Assembly (NCBI GenBank): GCA_937990735.1
Contig: CALKQT010000008.1
Span: 1 to 44,521 of the forward strand
DNA from: an uncultured Campylobacter sp.
GTDB lineage: Bacteria; Campylobacterota; Campylobacteria; Campylobacterales; Campylobacteraceae
Reading direction: 5' to 3'
DNA length: 44,521 bases
Positions 34,164 to 42,703 of this stretch are shown in pieces (the first letter of the stretch is position 1; each line of letters begins with the position of its first letter). The notes below the pieces were generated by a model. That model ran no database searches and had not been told where the DNA came from. It worked only from the letters and a program-made list of their open reading frames with translations. The position numbers were made by a program, and so were the translations under genes.

Positions 34164-34784
34164 TTTTCATCCTTTAAATTTGATAGGCGTTTAAGCCCTC
34201 GCGCTGTGAAATTTTACGCGTCGAAGCGAAATCGCCCGCCTAAATTTGATCGAAATTTTACGCGCTGCATCGAACGCTTGTTTAAATTTGCTCGAAATTT
34301 CGTTATTGCGGCAAATTTGCTTGCCGGCTGCGCCTGTAAATTTTACTCGTTTGCGCGCACTTTGTTTGGCAACCGCGTCTTTTCGGCGCGCACCGGGTTT
34401 TAAAAACAGAGCGCGAGCGCTTGAAATTTCACGGCGCGATTTGCGAACCGTGTAATCCGAAAGAGATGCGCACACACGCAACACCTTTTAAATTTCACGG
34501 CGCGGCTTACAAACGGCGTGCGAGGCAGGGCTTTGATTTTGCGCGCTGAAATTTTACCGAGCTGTGCACGGCGCCTTTAAATTTAGCCGCTTTTGTAAGG
34601 CTCGCAGATTTAGCCATTTCTGCAAAGCCCCGCAAATTTTAGTGCGACGCAGGTGCGGTTTTAAATTTAAATGCACAAGCCGTCCGCAAACGGAGCGCAA
34701 AAGTAAAATTTAGCGCCGTTCGCGCCGCTTTATAAATTTAAAATTTACTCATTTATGCCGCCCGCAGATACGCACCGCGACGGG
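34164..34784. other. Intergenic block rich in AAATTT, no gene seen
   Basis: About 620 bp between recG and the M16-like gene. AAATTT-type hexamers recur every 25-60 bp, often as TAAATTTG or GAAATTTTACGCG. Small open frames on both strands are products of the repeats and lack ribosome sites. No RNA gene is visible. Confidence 0.55.
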
Positions 34785-36044
34785 TTAAATTTCAAGCCCC
34801 TTTTTCGCGGCTGCCTCGTCGCAAATGACGGAAAAGCTTAGGTTCATGATCTCGTCGTGCGACTTGATGAAATCGTTGAGCGCCCCGAGTTTTAGCATCT
34901 CGATGCGCTTTAAATTTCGCTCGAACTCGCCGAATGCGTAGCCCTTGTAATACTCGCTCTGCGCGATTGCCGCTCGCTTAAACATCGTCTCTTTTTGCAG
35001 CACGGCGCTTCCGATTAGGAATTTTTTTGCGCTTTTCAGCTCCGCTTCGCTCACGCCCGAGGCGATAAATTTGGCGATCTCCTCTTTTACGAGCGCGGCG
35101 GCGTTTTGTAAATTTTCGTTTTTGGTCTGCAGATAGCCCCAAAACTCGCGGCGGCTAAGCTCGAAATCGCCGCGCGCATAGACCGAGTACGCGAGCCCGT
35201 GCTTAACGCGGATGCGCTCCATTAGCCTGCTGCCGAAACCGCTGCTTCCGAGCACGAAAAGCGCGGTGTTTGCGATGAACTCCTGCTCCTTCGGCAGCGC
35301 AAAGGGCGCACCGAAGTAGATGTAGGCCTGCTGCGTCTGCTCCTTTTGGATCTTTATCTTTTTCGCATCGCTCGGCGTCAAAAACGGCAGCTCGCGCTTT
35401 TCTCCGCTTGCAAAAAGGCTTAAAATTTCCGCGATTTTCGGGTTTTTATCGCTCACGTCGCCGCATAAAACGACGTATAAATTCTCTAAACTCAGCGAGG
35501 CGAAAAACTCCCGCACGTCCTTCATCGTGATCCGCTCTATGCTCGCCTCGTCGCCTATGAGCGGCTGAGCGAGCCTCGTGCGCGGATACAGAAGTGCTTT
35601 TAGGTTGCATGTCGCGATGTAATCGAACTCGCTTTTTAGCACGGCGATCTCGCCTATGGTTTGCATTTTTAGCTTTTCGAGCACCGAGGGCGTTAAATTG
35701 GGCTCTTTAAGCAGCTCTCGCAGCATGTTTAAGCCGAAATCAAAGTGCTCTTTTAGGCAGTTTAGCTGGATGCCGAAGGTTTCAAAATTGCTCGTGGCGC
35801 TGATCTCGACCGCGCGGATATCGAGCTTGCGGTGAAATTCGCTCACTCCCAGCGTCTTTGAGCCCTCACCCAAAACGCCCGCGCAGATACGCGCAAGACC
35901 CGATATCTTCTCGCTCACCGCGCCGCTTGCTTTAAAAATTAGCTTGAAGCTCGCCACCGGCAGCGAATCGTCGAACTGATACAAAAAGTCGATTTTGGCG
36001 CTCTTGCCGCCTTTGATTTTAAGTGAAATCTCTTTTTTTTCCAT
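34785..36044 (-). CDS. M16-family peptidase-like protein without zinc motif
   Basis: A 419-residue protein with the two-domain M16 layout. The C-terminal half keeps the substrate-binding Arg/Tyr region (GSRLMERIRVKHGLAYSVYA). The N-terminal half is where HxxEH should lie (around ISGLARICAGVLGEGSKT), but it has no His-x-x-Glu-His, so zinc catalysis is unlikely. Such proteins often act with an active M16 partner; none is in this window. No signal peptide is clear. Ribosome site AAAGGA precedes ATG 36044. Confidence 0.82.
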   Translation of the reverse strand: MEKKEISLKIKGGKSAKIDFLYQFDDSLPVASFKLIFKASGAVSEKISGLARICAGVLGEGSKTLGVSEFHRKLDIRAVEISATSNFETFGIQLNCLKEHFDFGLNMLRELLKEPNLTPSVLEKLKMQTIGEIAVLKSEFDYIATCNLKALLYPRTRLAQPLIGDEASIERITMKDVREFFASLSLENLYVVLCGDVSDKNPKIAEILSLFASGEKRELPFLTPSDAKKIKIQKEQTQQAYIYFGAPFALPKEQEFIANTALFVLGSSGFGSRLMERIRVKHGLAYSVYARGDFELSRREFWGYLQTKNENLQNAAALVKEEIAKFIASGVSEAELKSAKKFLIGSAVLQKETMFKRAAIAQSEYYKGYAFGEFERNLKRIEMLKLGALNDFIKSHDEIMNLSFSVICDEAAAKKGLEI

Positions 36045-36872
36045 CGTTTTCCTTTATAAAATTTTTAAATTTTATCGCTCTTGCAAGACATTCTTTAAAA
36101 TTTTAACGTAGCCACGCCGCTTTTGAAATTTACGCCTGGGCTTACTTTTAAAATTTTGCTAAAACGAGTTTTCAAAATTTTTTTTCAAACTCGCTTCTAA
36201 AATTTCGCGCTAGGGCAGTTTTGCCCGTACTGCTTAAAATTTTAAAATTTAATCGCGCCGCAGGATACTGCAAATTTTAAAATCGTCGCCCTCGTCCACA
36301 CCGCGAATATGGTTCGCCGGTACCAAAGCACAGACTGCGCGCTGTTTATACGGCTCTTGCAACCGGCTCAAACTATACGCGGCATTAATAAAATTTTATC
36401 TTTACATCGCGCCGCACGTTTTGTAAAATTTCAGCGCCCTAAACGGCGCGCCGCCGCAGTGCATTCTAGCTATGAGCGAAATGTATTTGCGCCTAAACGG
36501 GGTGCATTACCGCTGCCAAACATACAGCTCTGCGCCGTATCGAAACGCAATATGTTTTGTCGCCGCAAACGCGCCAAGCGCCTTTCACAAAATACCTTCT
36601 GCGCGCCGTCTCCGCCGCATTGATCTTGCGGCGCAGAATTTTGCGTCCGCAAAATTTTAAGGCGAAATTTCGCAGCAAAATGAAATTTTACCGCGCAAAT
36701 TCCGCTTGCGCCCGTAAATTTAACCCCGTACCGATACCAAAATTTTAAATTCCGTTACAAAATTCCACGCTCGCGATCGCAAAAATTTGCTATCTGTTTT
36801 AAGATAAATTTTGCCGCTAAATTCGCGCCGTAAGCGCATAAATTTCTGCCGTAAACGCGCAAAAGTCCGCGC
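36045..36872. other. Intergenic block rich in AAATTT, no gene seen
   Basis: About 830 bp. The right part of the block (36045-36270) is dense in TAAAATTTT and AAATTTTAAAATTT inverted pairs. The middle (36290-36660) has short overlapping open frames on both strands, typical of chance. From 36640 onward AAATTT words recur again. No tRNA, terminator or conserved gene could be supported. Confidence 0.55.
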
Positions 36873-37922
36873 CTAAGCGTACGTCTCCAAAATATCGTAG
36901 TTGGTGTTGCGCTTGGCGGGTATTTCGCCTACATCGCGGATCAGCGCTATCATCTCGTCCTTGCTCATCCGAAAGCTCGCGCCTGCGGCCTTTACGACGT
37001 TTTCCTCCATCATCGTGCTTCCCAGATCGTTCGCGCCGAATTTCAGCGCCAGCTGCCCGATGTAGCTGCCCTGCGTGACCCAGCTGCTTTGGATGTTTTT
37101 GAAATTATCCAGAAATAACCGCGAGACGGCGAGCAGGCGCAGGTAGCGGTTCGGGCTTTGCTTTTTGATCTCGGGATGCTCGCGCAAAAGGCGGGTATTT
37201 TGCCCCTGAAAGCTCCATAAAATGAACGCACGAAAGCCGCCCGTGCGGTCTTGCAACTCGCGGATTTTATCCCAGTGCTCCACGATCTCGCGCGTGCTTT
37301 CAAGCGTGCCAAACATCATCGTGGCGGTCGTTTTCATGCCGATGCCATGCGCCTCCTCGTGCACTCTAAGCCACGTGGCGCTGTCGCTTTTGCGCGGCGC
37401 TACTAGCTCTCGCACGCGGTCGCTTAAAATTTCAGCTCCAGCTCCAGGCATCGAGTAGAGCCCCTTGCCTTGCAGCCTACGAAGCACTTCGAGCGTGCTG
37501 ATGCCGCTAAGGCGCGCGATATAATCGATCTCGATCGCCGAGAAGCCGTGGATCGTGATGCTCGGGTAATTTTTGCGGATAAACTCCACCAGATCCTCGT
37601 ACCATTCGATTTTTAGCTTCGGATGGACGCCGCCTTGAAATAAAATTTGTGTGCCGCCCACGGCGATGAGCTCCTCGATCTTTTCGCTAATCTGCTCAAA
37701 GCTCAGCACGTAGGCATCCGCATCGCTTGCGTGGCGGTAAAATGCGCAAAATTTGCAATCTATCATGCAGGCGTTGGTGTAGTTTATGTTTCGATCGATG
37801 ATGAAGGTCGTGACGCGATCCGGGTGCAGCTCGCGCTTGCGCGCAAACGCCGCTCGCCCAAGCTCGTTCAGATCGGCGTGCTCAATTAAATTTAGGGCTT
37901 CATCTATACTTAGTCTTTTCAA
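36873..37922 (-). CDS. mqnC: Cyclic dehypoxanthinyl futalosine synthase
   Basis: A 349-residue radical SAM enzyme of the futalosine menaquinone pathway. The cluster-binding CMIDCKFC is near residue 52, and the family blocks NYTNAC, ILFQGGVHP, GFSAIEIDY and WVTQGSYIGQLAL follow. It cyclises dehypoxanthine futalosine. Menaquinone is the electron carrier feeding systems such as fccABC. Start is TTG 37922 with AAGGA upstream, 2 bp after the hepT stop. Confidence 0.92.
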   Translation of the reverse strand: MKRLSIDEALNLIEHADLNELGRAAFARKRELHPDRVTTFIIDRNINYTNACMIDCKFCAFYRHASDADAYVLSFEQISEKIEELIAVGGTQILFQGGVHPKLKIEWYEDLVEFIRKNYPSITIHGFSAIEIDYIARLSGISTLEVLRRLQGKGLYSMPGAGAEILSDRVRELVAPRKSDSATWLRVHEEAHGIGMKTTATMMFGTLESTREIVEHWDKIRELQDRTGGFRAFILWSFQGQNTRLLREHPEIKKQSPNRYLRLLAVSRLFLDNFKNIQSSWVTQGSYIGQLALKFGANDLGSTMMEENVVKAAGASFRMSKDEMIALIRDVGEIPAKRNTNYDILETYA

Positions 37923-37924
37923 AT

Positions 37925-38299
37925 TTATCCTTCCGATTTGCCTTTGCGATACGGCTTTAATGCATCGATGATTTTTTGATTTAGCGTCGGCAGATAGTCC
38001 TTGATAGCTATCTCTATCAGCTCAAAATTTAGCCGTTCGTATTCGTGCGAAGCAATATTTCTGGTGGCGTTGATAGCTCTTATTTCATCTTTGCTAAAGA
38101 TCGCCAAAGCCTGCAAATCGTTGCTTTCTTGCAGCCCCTTTAGCAGGGCGTGTATATTGTTGAACTGCATCATTATCGCGGGCTGCAAAACGTCCTCGTC
38201 GGCAAGTGCCTGCGCTACGCTGCCCTCACATTTTTTTAGGATGGATGAAATTTTATCAGATATCTTTTTTAATCGCTCTACGCTTGATCTTTCAAACAT
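37925..38299 (-). CDS. hepT: HepT-family toxin (RNase/HEPN domain)
   Basis: A 124-residue HEPN protein with the catalytic R-x4-H-x-Y motif, here RNIASHEY near residue 80. In characterised pairs HepT is inhibited by AMP-type modification of this Tyr by MntA. The start ATG has AAGGAG and overlaps mntA by 8 bp. It is followed after 2 bp by mqnC, so toxin and menaquinone gene may share a transcript. Confidence 0.85.
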   Translation of the reverse strand: MFERSSVERLKKISDKISSILKKCEGSVAQALADEDVLQPAIMMQFNNIHALLKGLQESNDLQALAIFSKDEIRAINATRNIASHEYERLNFELIEIAIKDYLPTLNQKIIDALKPYRKGKSEG

Positions 38300-38642
38300 A
38301 AATCGCTCCTTGCAGCAGCTTTATTTTTTCTTCGCGACTTAAAGAGGTAGTATCGCACAGATCGACATTTGCATTAAATTTACTGGATAACTTTTTTTTA
38401 AAATCGTCTAAAAAAACCAGCGCCGAAAAAGGGTTTCCTAGATTTTTTACCATTTTTGCCCCGTCGGTTTCGATCGCGATATCGATGTCTGAAAACGCGT
38501 CGGCGCTATCTTTGGCGTAGCTGCCGAAAAGTCCTAGCTCAGTAACGCCAACCGCAAAAAGCCTCTTTTTCTGCGACGATAAAAATTTTAAAATTTCATC
38601 TTTGCTGTTGATCGTTTTTTTCGGTGCGGTTTTAGCGCTCAC
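38292..38642 (-). CDS. mntA: MntA-family nucleotidyltransferase antitoxin
   Basis: A 116-residue minimal nucleotidyltransferase with the intact G-S-x10-D-x-D motif (GSYAKDSADAFSDID). It modifies and neutralises the HepT toxin encoded next. GTG start one base after the nfeD stop, with AGAGG in the end of nfeD. The C-terminus is normal. Confidence 0.85.
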   Translation of the reverse strand: MSAKTAPKKTINSKDEILKFLSSQKKRLFAVGVTELGLFGSYAKDSADAFSDIDIAIETDGAKMVKNLGNPFSALVFLDDFKKKLSSKFNANVDLCDTTSLSREEKIKLLQGAIYV

Positions 38643-38643
38643 T

Positions 38644-39216
38644 CTACGCCTCTTTCGGATCTACGGGCGCTTCTTCTTTAGCGCCAGAGCTTTGCGCGTC
38701 TTTGCTCGCGGCGGCGTTAGAATTTTTATCGTCGGCGCTCGTGCTGTCCGCGCCGCTTAAATTTTCGTCGCCGTCATTTAAATTTACGCCGTCTGCGCTG
38801 CTAGAATTTCGACTGCTATCTTTTTTAAGCACGATCTGGCCGTTTTTTACGCCTAAAATTTCGACGCGGTCGCCCTCGTTCAGATCTGAAATTTCATCGC
38901 TTTTCCAAAACGTGCCTTTGAAATAGACCATGCCGTTTTTGACGGTGCCGGTGCCGCTTTCGTCTAAAAAATTATCCTTATGCTTCTCTTCTGGTTTGAA
39001 AAAGCGTGATTTTAGCGGCTTTTTAAATGCGATTAGAAGCACGAAAGAAAGCACGAACGAAAGTAGAATTTGCACGTCCCAATCAAGATGAAAACCGAAG
39101 CTCAAAAGCCCCGTGATGAAAAATCCAGCGCTGAAAAATATAAAGGTAAAATCCATCACCAAAAGCTCGACGATCGCCAAAATCACGCCGATTATGATAA
39201 AAATCAGCGCGTTCAT
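38644..39216 (-). CDS. NfeD-like membrane protein with added tail
   Basis: 190 residues. Three or four N-terminal hydrophobic segments (ALIFIIIGVILAIVELLVMD) are followed by an OB-fold domain (DESGTGTVKNGMVYFKGTFW, GDRVEILGVKNGQIVLKK). This pairs with the SPFH protein encoded upstream in a widespread two-gene membrane operon. The last 55 residues (SSADGVNLNDGDENLSGAD) are hydrophilic and repeat-like, with AAATTT/GAATTT at DNA positions 38720, 38759, 38780 and 38804. Starts with 4-bp overlap. Confidence 0.8.
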   Translation of the reverse strand: MNALIFIIIGVILAIVELLVMDFTFIFFSAGFFITGLLSFGFHLDWDVQILLSFVLSFVLLIAFKKPLKSRFFKPEEKHKDNFLDESGTGTVKNGMVYFKGTFWKSDEISDLNEGDRVEILGVKNGQIVLKKDSSRNSSSADGVNLNDGDENLSGADSTSADDKNSNAAASKDAQSSGAKEEAPVDPKEA

Positions 39217-40133
39217 TTAGCATCCTTCGCGCCGTTTTTGCTGAGGAATTCTTTAAGCACGCTAAGAGAGCCGAGCAGCTCGCTCGTTTCGTAAGGGATC
39301 AAAATTTTATCCTTGCTCGGGTTTTTGGACAGCTCGCTAAAAGCGTTTACGCGACCCTGCGCGAGCAGGTATTCCGCCGCAAAGCTGGAAGCGCTCATCG
39401 CTAAATTTATGCTATCCATCGCGTCTTTTTGACCTTGCGCGAGCGCGATCTGCTCGTATTTTTTCGCATCCGCCATACGCTCGATCGCCTCGGCTTCGAG
39501 AACCTTCTCCTGCTTTAGCGCCTCGGCGTTTCGGATGAGGGCTGCTTTTTCAGCCTCGGCTTTAAGCTCGATCGCGCGCTTTTCGCGCTCTGCCTTCATC
39601 TGCATATTCATCGCCTCTTCGATGCCGTGCGGTACCGAAATTTCGGAAATCTCCACGCGCATGATCTTTACGCCCCAGTTATCCGCAGCGTCGCCCAGAG
39701 CGATTTGTAGCTTGGAATTTAGCTGATCTCGCGAACTAAGCGTGCTGTCTAAGCTCATCTCGCCGATCGCGCTACGTAGCGTTGTCATCGCTAAATTTGA
39801 AATCGCGCGGCGATAATCCTCGACGTTGTAAAGCGCCATCTTACCGTCGATGACTTTTAAAAACACGATACCGTCGACGCTTATGTTGACGTTATCTTTG
39901 GTGATGACTTGCTGCTTGCTGATGTCCACGAGCTGCTCGCGCACGCTCATCTTCGCGCGCACCGCGTCAAAAAACGGCACGATGATGTGAAAGCCGCCGT
40001 CGAGCACCTTATGAAAGCGACCCAGCCGCTCGATGATTAAAATTTCCGATTGTGAGACGATCTTGACCCCCATCTTTAGAATTGCCGCGATAAGGACGCA
40101 AAATACTATTACCGTAGTTACAAACCCTTCCAT
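39213..40133 (-). CDS. SPFH/stomatin-like membrane protein (QmcA-type)
   Basis: A 306-residue band 7 protein: N-terminal membrane helix (about residues 4-24), the SPFH domain (IIERLGRFHKVLDGGFHIIVP to about residue 190), then a charged coiled coil (AEREKRAIELKAEAEKAALI). These proteins form ring-like membrane scaffolds with NfeD partners. Start ATG 40133 has AGGAG five bases upstream. Followed by nfeD with an ATGA overlap. Confidence 0.88.
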   Translation of the reverse strand: MEGFVTTVIVFCVLIAAILKMGVKIVSQSEILIIERLGRFHKVLDGGFHIIVPFFDAVRAKMSVREQLVDISKQQVITKDNVNISVDGIVFLKVIDGKMALYNVEDYRRAISNLAMTTLRSAIGEMSLDSTLSSRDQLNSKLQIALGDAADNWGVKIMRVEISEISVPHGIEEAMNMQMKAEREKRAIELKAEAEKAALIRNAEALKQEKVLEAEAIERMADAKKYEQIALAQGQKDAMDSINLAMSASSFAAEYLLAQGRVNAFSELSKNPSKDKILIPYETSELLGSLSVLKEFLSKNGAKDAK

Positions 40134-40159
40134 TTTCACTCCTGAATTAAAATTTCGCA

Positions 40160-40165
40160 ATTATA
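40160..40165 (-). promoter_or_regulatory. -10 box of the SPFH-nfeD operon
   Basis: On the minus strand GCTATAAT, with TATAAT at 40165-40160, lies 26 bp before the ATG. It shares the 118-bp gap with the divergent MFS gene. Confidence 0.5.
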
Positions 40166-40204
40166 GCATTTTTAGCTTATTTTGGCTTTTAAGGCGCGTC
40201 GTGA

Positions 40205-40210
40205 TACAAT
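40205..40210 (+). promoter_or_regulatory. -10 box of the MFS gene
   Basis: GTGATACAAT, with TACAAT at 40205-40210, lies 41 bp before the ATG. A TG-type extension is present and no strong -35 is seen. Confidence 0.45.
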
Positions 40211-40251
40211 TTCGCTAGGTTTTTTATATTAAATTTACAGGATAAAATTTT

Positions 40252-41442
40252 ATGATCAGATACATCGTGCTGCTTCGCCATTCGCGCAACTACCGCCTGC
40301 TCTTTTCGGCGGGTTTTATATGTATGTTCGGCTTATGGTTTTCGGTCGTTGGGGTCGCTACGCTACTGATTGAACTTGGCGCGCCGGTGTGGGCGATTAC
40401 GGCGGTGGGCGTCGTTTCGTTTGTACCGAACGTTTTTTTAGCGCCCATCAACGGCATCATCGTGGATAAATTTCAACCAAAGCCGCTGATGACGGCGATG
40501 TTCATAACCGAGATGATCAGTATTTTCATGCTGATTTTTATCGATAGTTTGGATTATCTGTGGCTGCTGCTTCTGATCGTGGTCGTGCGAAGCGTCGCAG
40601 GCACGCTGTTTTTTCAAACCGAATCATCTACGCTGCCGAAATTTCTAAGCCGCCCCTATCTCAAGCTTGCTAACGAGATGACGGGCATTATCTGGACGAT
40701 CACATATACTTTCGGAATGGCGAGCGCGGGTGTTTTTATCCACTATTTCGGCGTGCGAGCGGCATTTATTTTGGATTTTTGCTTATATGTTTTTTCGTTT
40801 TTTATCCTGCTGCGGCTAAATTTTAAAGACCTTGCAAGAAACGCGCCAGGGCCCGTGTTTAAGATGCTAAAGGAGGGGTTTTCTTACCTGCGCTCGCATC
40901 CTTTGGTGGTGCATCTCATCGTCCTTCACGCCTTCGTCGCCGTCACTACCTACGACAATCTCATCGCGCTTCTTGCGAAGTATAAATACAAAGAAATTTT
41001 AAGCGCTTCGCTAGTCATCGGGCTTATGAATATGTCGCGCTCGGCGGCTGCGTTTTTCGGGCAGATATGGCTAAGTAAGATCGTGAATAAATATACGTTT
41101 TTTTGGCTATTGCTGGGGCAGTTTGCGGGCATCGCGCTGTGGGCGGTGCTGGAGTTTAACTACTGGCTTTCGTTTGCGGGCATGATCGCGGCGGGATTTT
41201 TCATCACGACGGTGTGGTCGTATTCTTTTACGCAGCTGCAAAGCCACGTCGATAGGGAGTTTTTCGGGCGCGTCATCGCTTACAACGACATGGCGTATTT
41301 CATCGTCGCCACGCTCGTATCTGCTGCGATCGGATTTTTTTTCGAGCTTGGATTTTCGCTTTCGCAAATCACCTTCGGCATGGGCTTTATGTTCGCAATC
41401 GCGGCGTTTTATTATAAATTTTTGATCTACGAAAAAATTTAA
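40252..41442 (+). CDS. MFS transporter (EntS/MFS_3-like)
   Basis: A 396-residue major facilitator protein with about 12 membrane helices. The N-terminus (LLRHSRNYRLLFSAGFI) and the helix 2-3 loop (APINGIIVDKF) match the EntS-like exporter branch, which pumps siderophores and drugs. The substrate is unknown. It ends 10 bp from the 3' end of a second, unrelated MFS gene on the other strand. It has GC-rich codons like its neighbours. Confidence 0.85.
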   Translation: MIRYIVLLRHSRNYRLLFSAGFICMFGLWFSVVGVATLLIELGAPVWAITAVGVVSFVPNVFLAPINGIIVDKFQPKPLMTAMFITEMISIFMLIFIDSLDYLWLLLLIVVVRSVAGTLFFQTESSTLPKFLSRPYLKLANEMTGIIWTITYTFGMASAGVFIHYFGVRAAFILDFCLYVFSFFILLRLNFKDLARNAPGPVFKMLKEGFSYLRSHPLVVHLIVLHAFVAVTTYDNLIALLAKYKYKEILSASLVIGLMNMSRSAAAFFGQIWLSKIVNKYTFFWLLLGQFAGIALWAVLEFNYWLSFAGMIAAGFFITTVWSYSFTQLQSHVDREFFGRVIAYNDMAYFIVATLVSAAIGFFFELGFSLSQITFGMGFMFAIAAFYYKFLIYEKI

Positions 41443-41452
41443 ATTTTTAAAG

Positions 41453-42604
41453 CTATCTTTTCGGCGCGATCTCGGGGCGGAAGATAGCAAATATAAATAA
41501 AAAGCTCATCGCCGCGAAAAACACCCAGATAAAGCCGTTTGCGCCCAAAAATTTCATCATCGCGCCGATTATCAAAGGCGAGCAGAGCGACGCGCTTGAA
41601 TAGATAAAAAGCATTGCCGCTGAAATTTGCACGCGAGATGCCCCCTCGCCGGTGATGGAGTCGTTTGCGCGCGCAATGGCGAGCGAATACAAAGGGAAAG
41701 CGCCAAATCCCAACATCAACGCAAGCGCGCACGTTAGGATGAAGCTTTCGGCAAAAAATAGCGCCGCGCAGGAAGTAAGACCCACGACGCAAACTATCAT
41801 TATGGCGCGTTTGCGACCAAACTTATCTGAAATAGTACCGCAGACGAGCTGCGCTAAGAAGCCTCCTGCCATCGCTGATCCCATAAATGCACCCACTGAG
41901 CCTACTCCAAGCCCTGCGCTTAGCACGAAAACGCTCGCCATCGAAAAAAAGCCGTTAATCAAAATGCCCGCGCAAACCACCGTCGCAAACGCAAGCGGCG
42001 GCACGATTGAAATTTGCGGCATCGAAATTCGCATGCGAGCGGGGACTCTAGGAGGATTGAAGCGGATTAAATTTACCGGCAGCAGCGCTAGGATGATGAA
42101 AAATGCGCTTAGCACGAAAACTTTCATCGTTCCGAAATTTAGCGCCAAAATTATAACTCCTATCGCAAACGCGCCGTAAAAAACCGCTTCGTAGATCGCG
42201 AGCACGCGGGAGCGGATGGAGTTTGTGATCTTTGAGTTGATCCAGCTTTCGATTATCATCAAAAGCGCGTAGTAGCAAAAGCCCAAAATAAAGCGCAAAA
42301 TCGCCCAATATACGAGGTTTGAGCCAAGATCGTGCAGCATTGCGGTAATTCCGAAAAGCGCCGTAAAGACCGCGTATGCCCGCACGTACGAGAGCGCGCC
42401 GATTATCGAAGGCACGAAAAAGCCGCTAAAGATCGCCCCTAAAAAGAAAAACGCCGAAATTAGTCCGATCTCAAGCTCGCTGTGGCCGGATTCTTTTAGC
42501 ATGATGCCCGCGCTTGCGATGACTAGCGCGTCGCCGATAAACATAAAGAAAATCCCCAGAAATAGGGGGCTTAGCGAGCGTGCCGCGCGCATGGATTCAA
42601 ACAA
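41453..42604 (-). CDS. MFS transporter (YcaD-like)
   Basis: A 383-residue major facilitator protein with about 12 helices. The GTISDKFGRKRAI loop and the LGIFFMFIGDALVIASAG start resemble the YcaD branch. Its substrate is unknown. TTG at 42604 has AAGGG at good spacing; an ATG four codons later is too far from it. Convergent with the preceding MFS gene, with no visible terminator in the 10-bp gap. Confidence 0.83.
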   Translation of the reverse strand: MFESMRAARSLSPLFLGIFFMFIGDALVIASAGIMLKESGHSELEIGLISAFFFLGAIFSGFFVPSIIGALSYVRAYAVFTALFGITAMLHDLGSNLVYWAILRFILGFCYYALLMIIESWINSKITNSIRSRVLAIYEAVFYGAFAIGVIILALNFGTMKVFVLSAFFIILALLPVNLIRFNPPRVPARMRISMPQISIVPPLAFATVVCAGILINGFFSMASVFVLSAGLGVGSVGAFMGSAMAGGFLAQLVCGTISDKFGRKRAIMIVCVVGLTSCAALFFAESFILTCALALMLGFGAFPLYSLAIARANDSITGEGASRVQISAAMLFIYSSASLCSPLIIGAMMKFLGANGFIWVFFAAMSFLFIFAIFRPEIAPKR

Positions 42605-42703
42605 TGACTTTCCCTTGGAATTAAATTTGGCGTTATTGTAGCTTTTTATTGATTAAAGCTCGGTTTTTATGGCAAAATATCTGAAAAATTTTAAGGATCA
42701 TGT

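Noticed and set aside
36310..36380. Possible tRNA because of GGTTCGCC and neighbouring GC-rich words
   Set aside because: No acceptor stem, anticodon stem or CCA-side pairing can be built around it.
36290..36760. Short open frames on both strands in the gap before the M16-like gene
   Set aside because: They overlap each other on opposite strands, have no ribosome sites and have composition that follows the repeats.
40252..42604. Two facing MFS genes as a duplicated pair
   Set aside because: Their sequences and subfamily motifs differ, so they are not recent copies.
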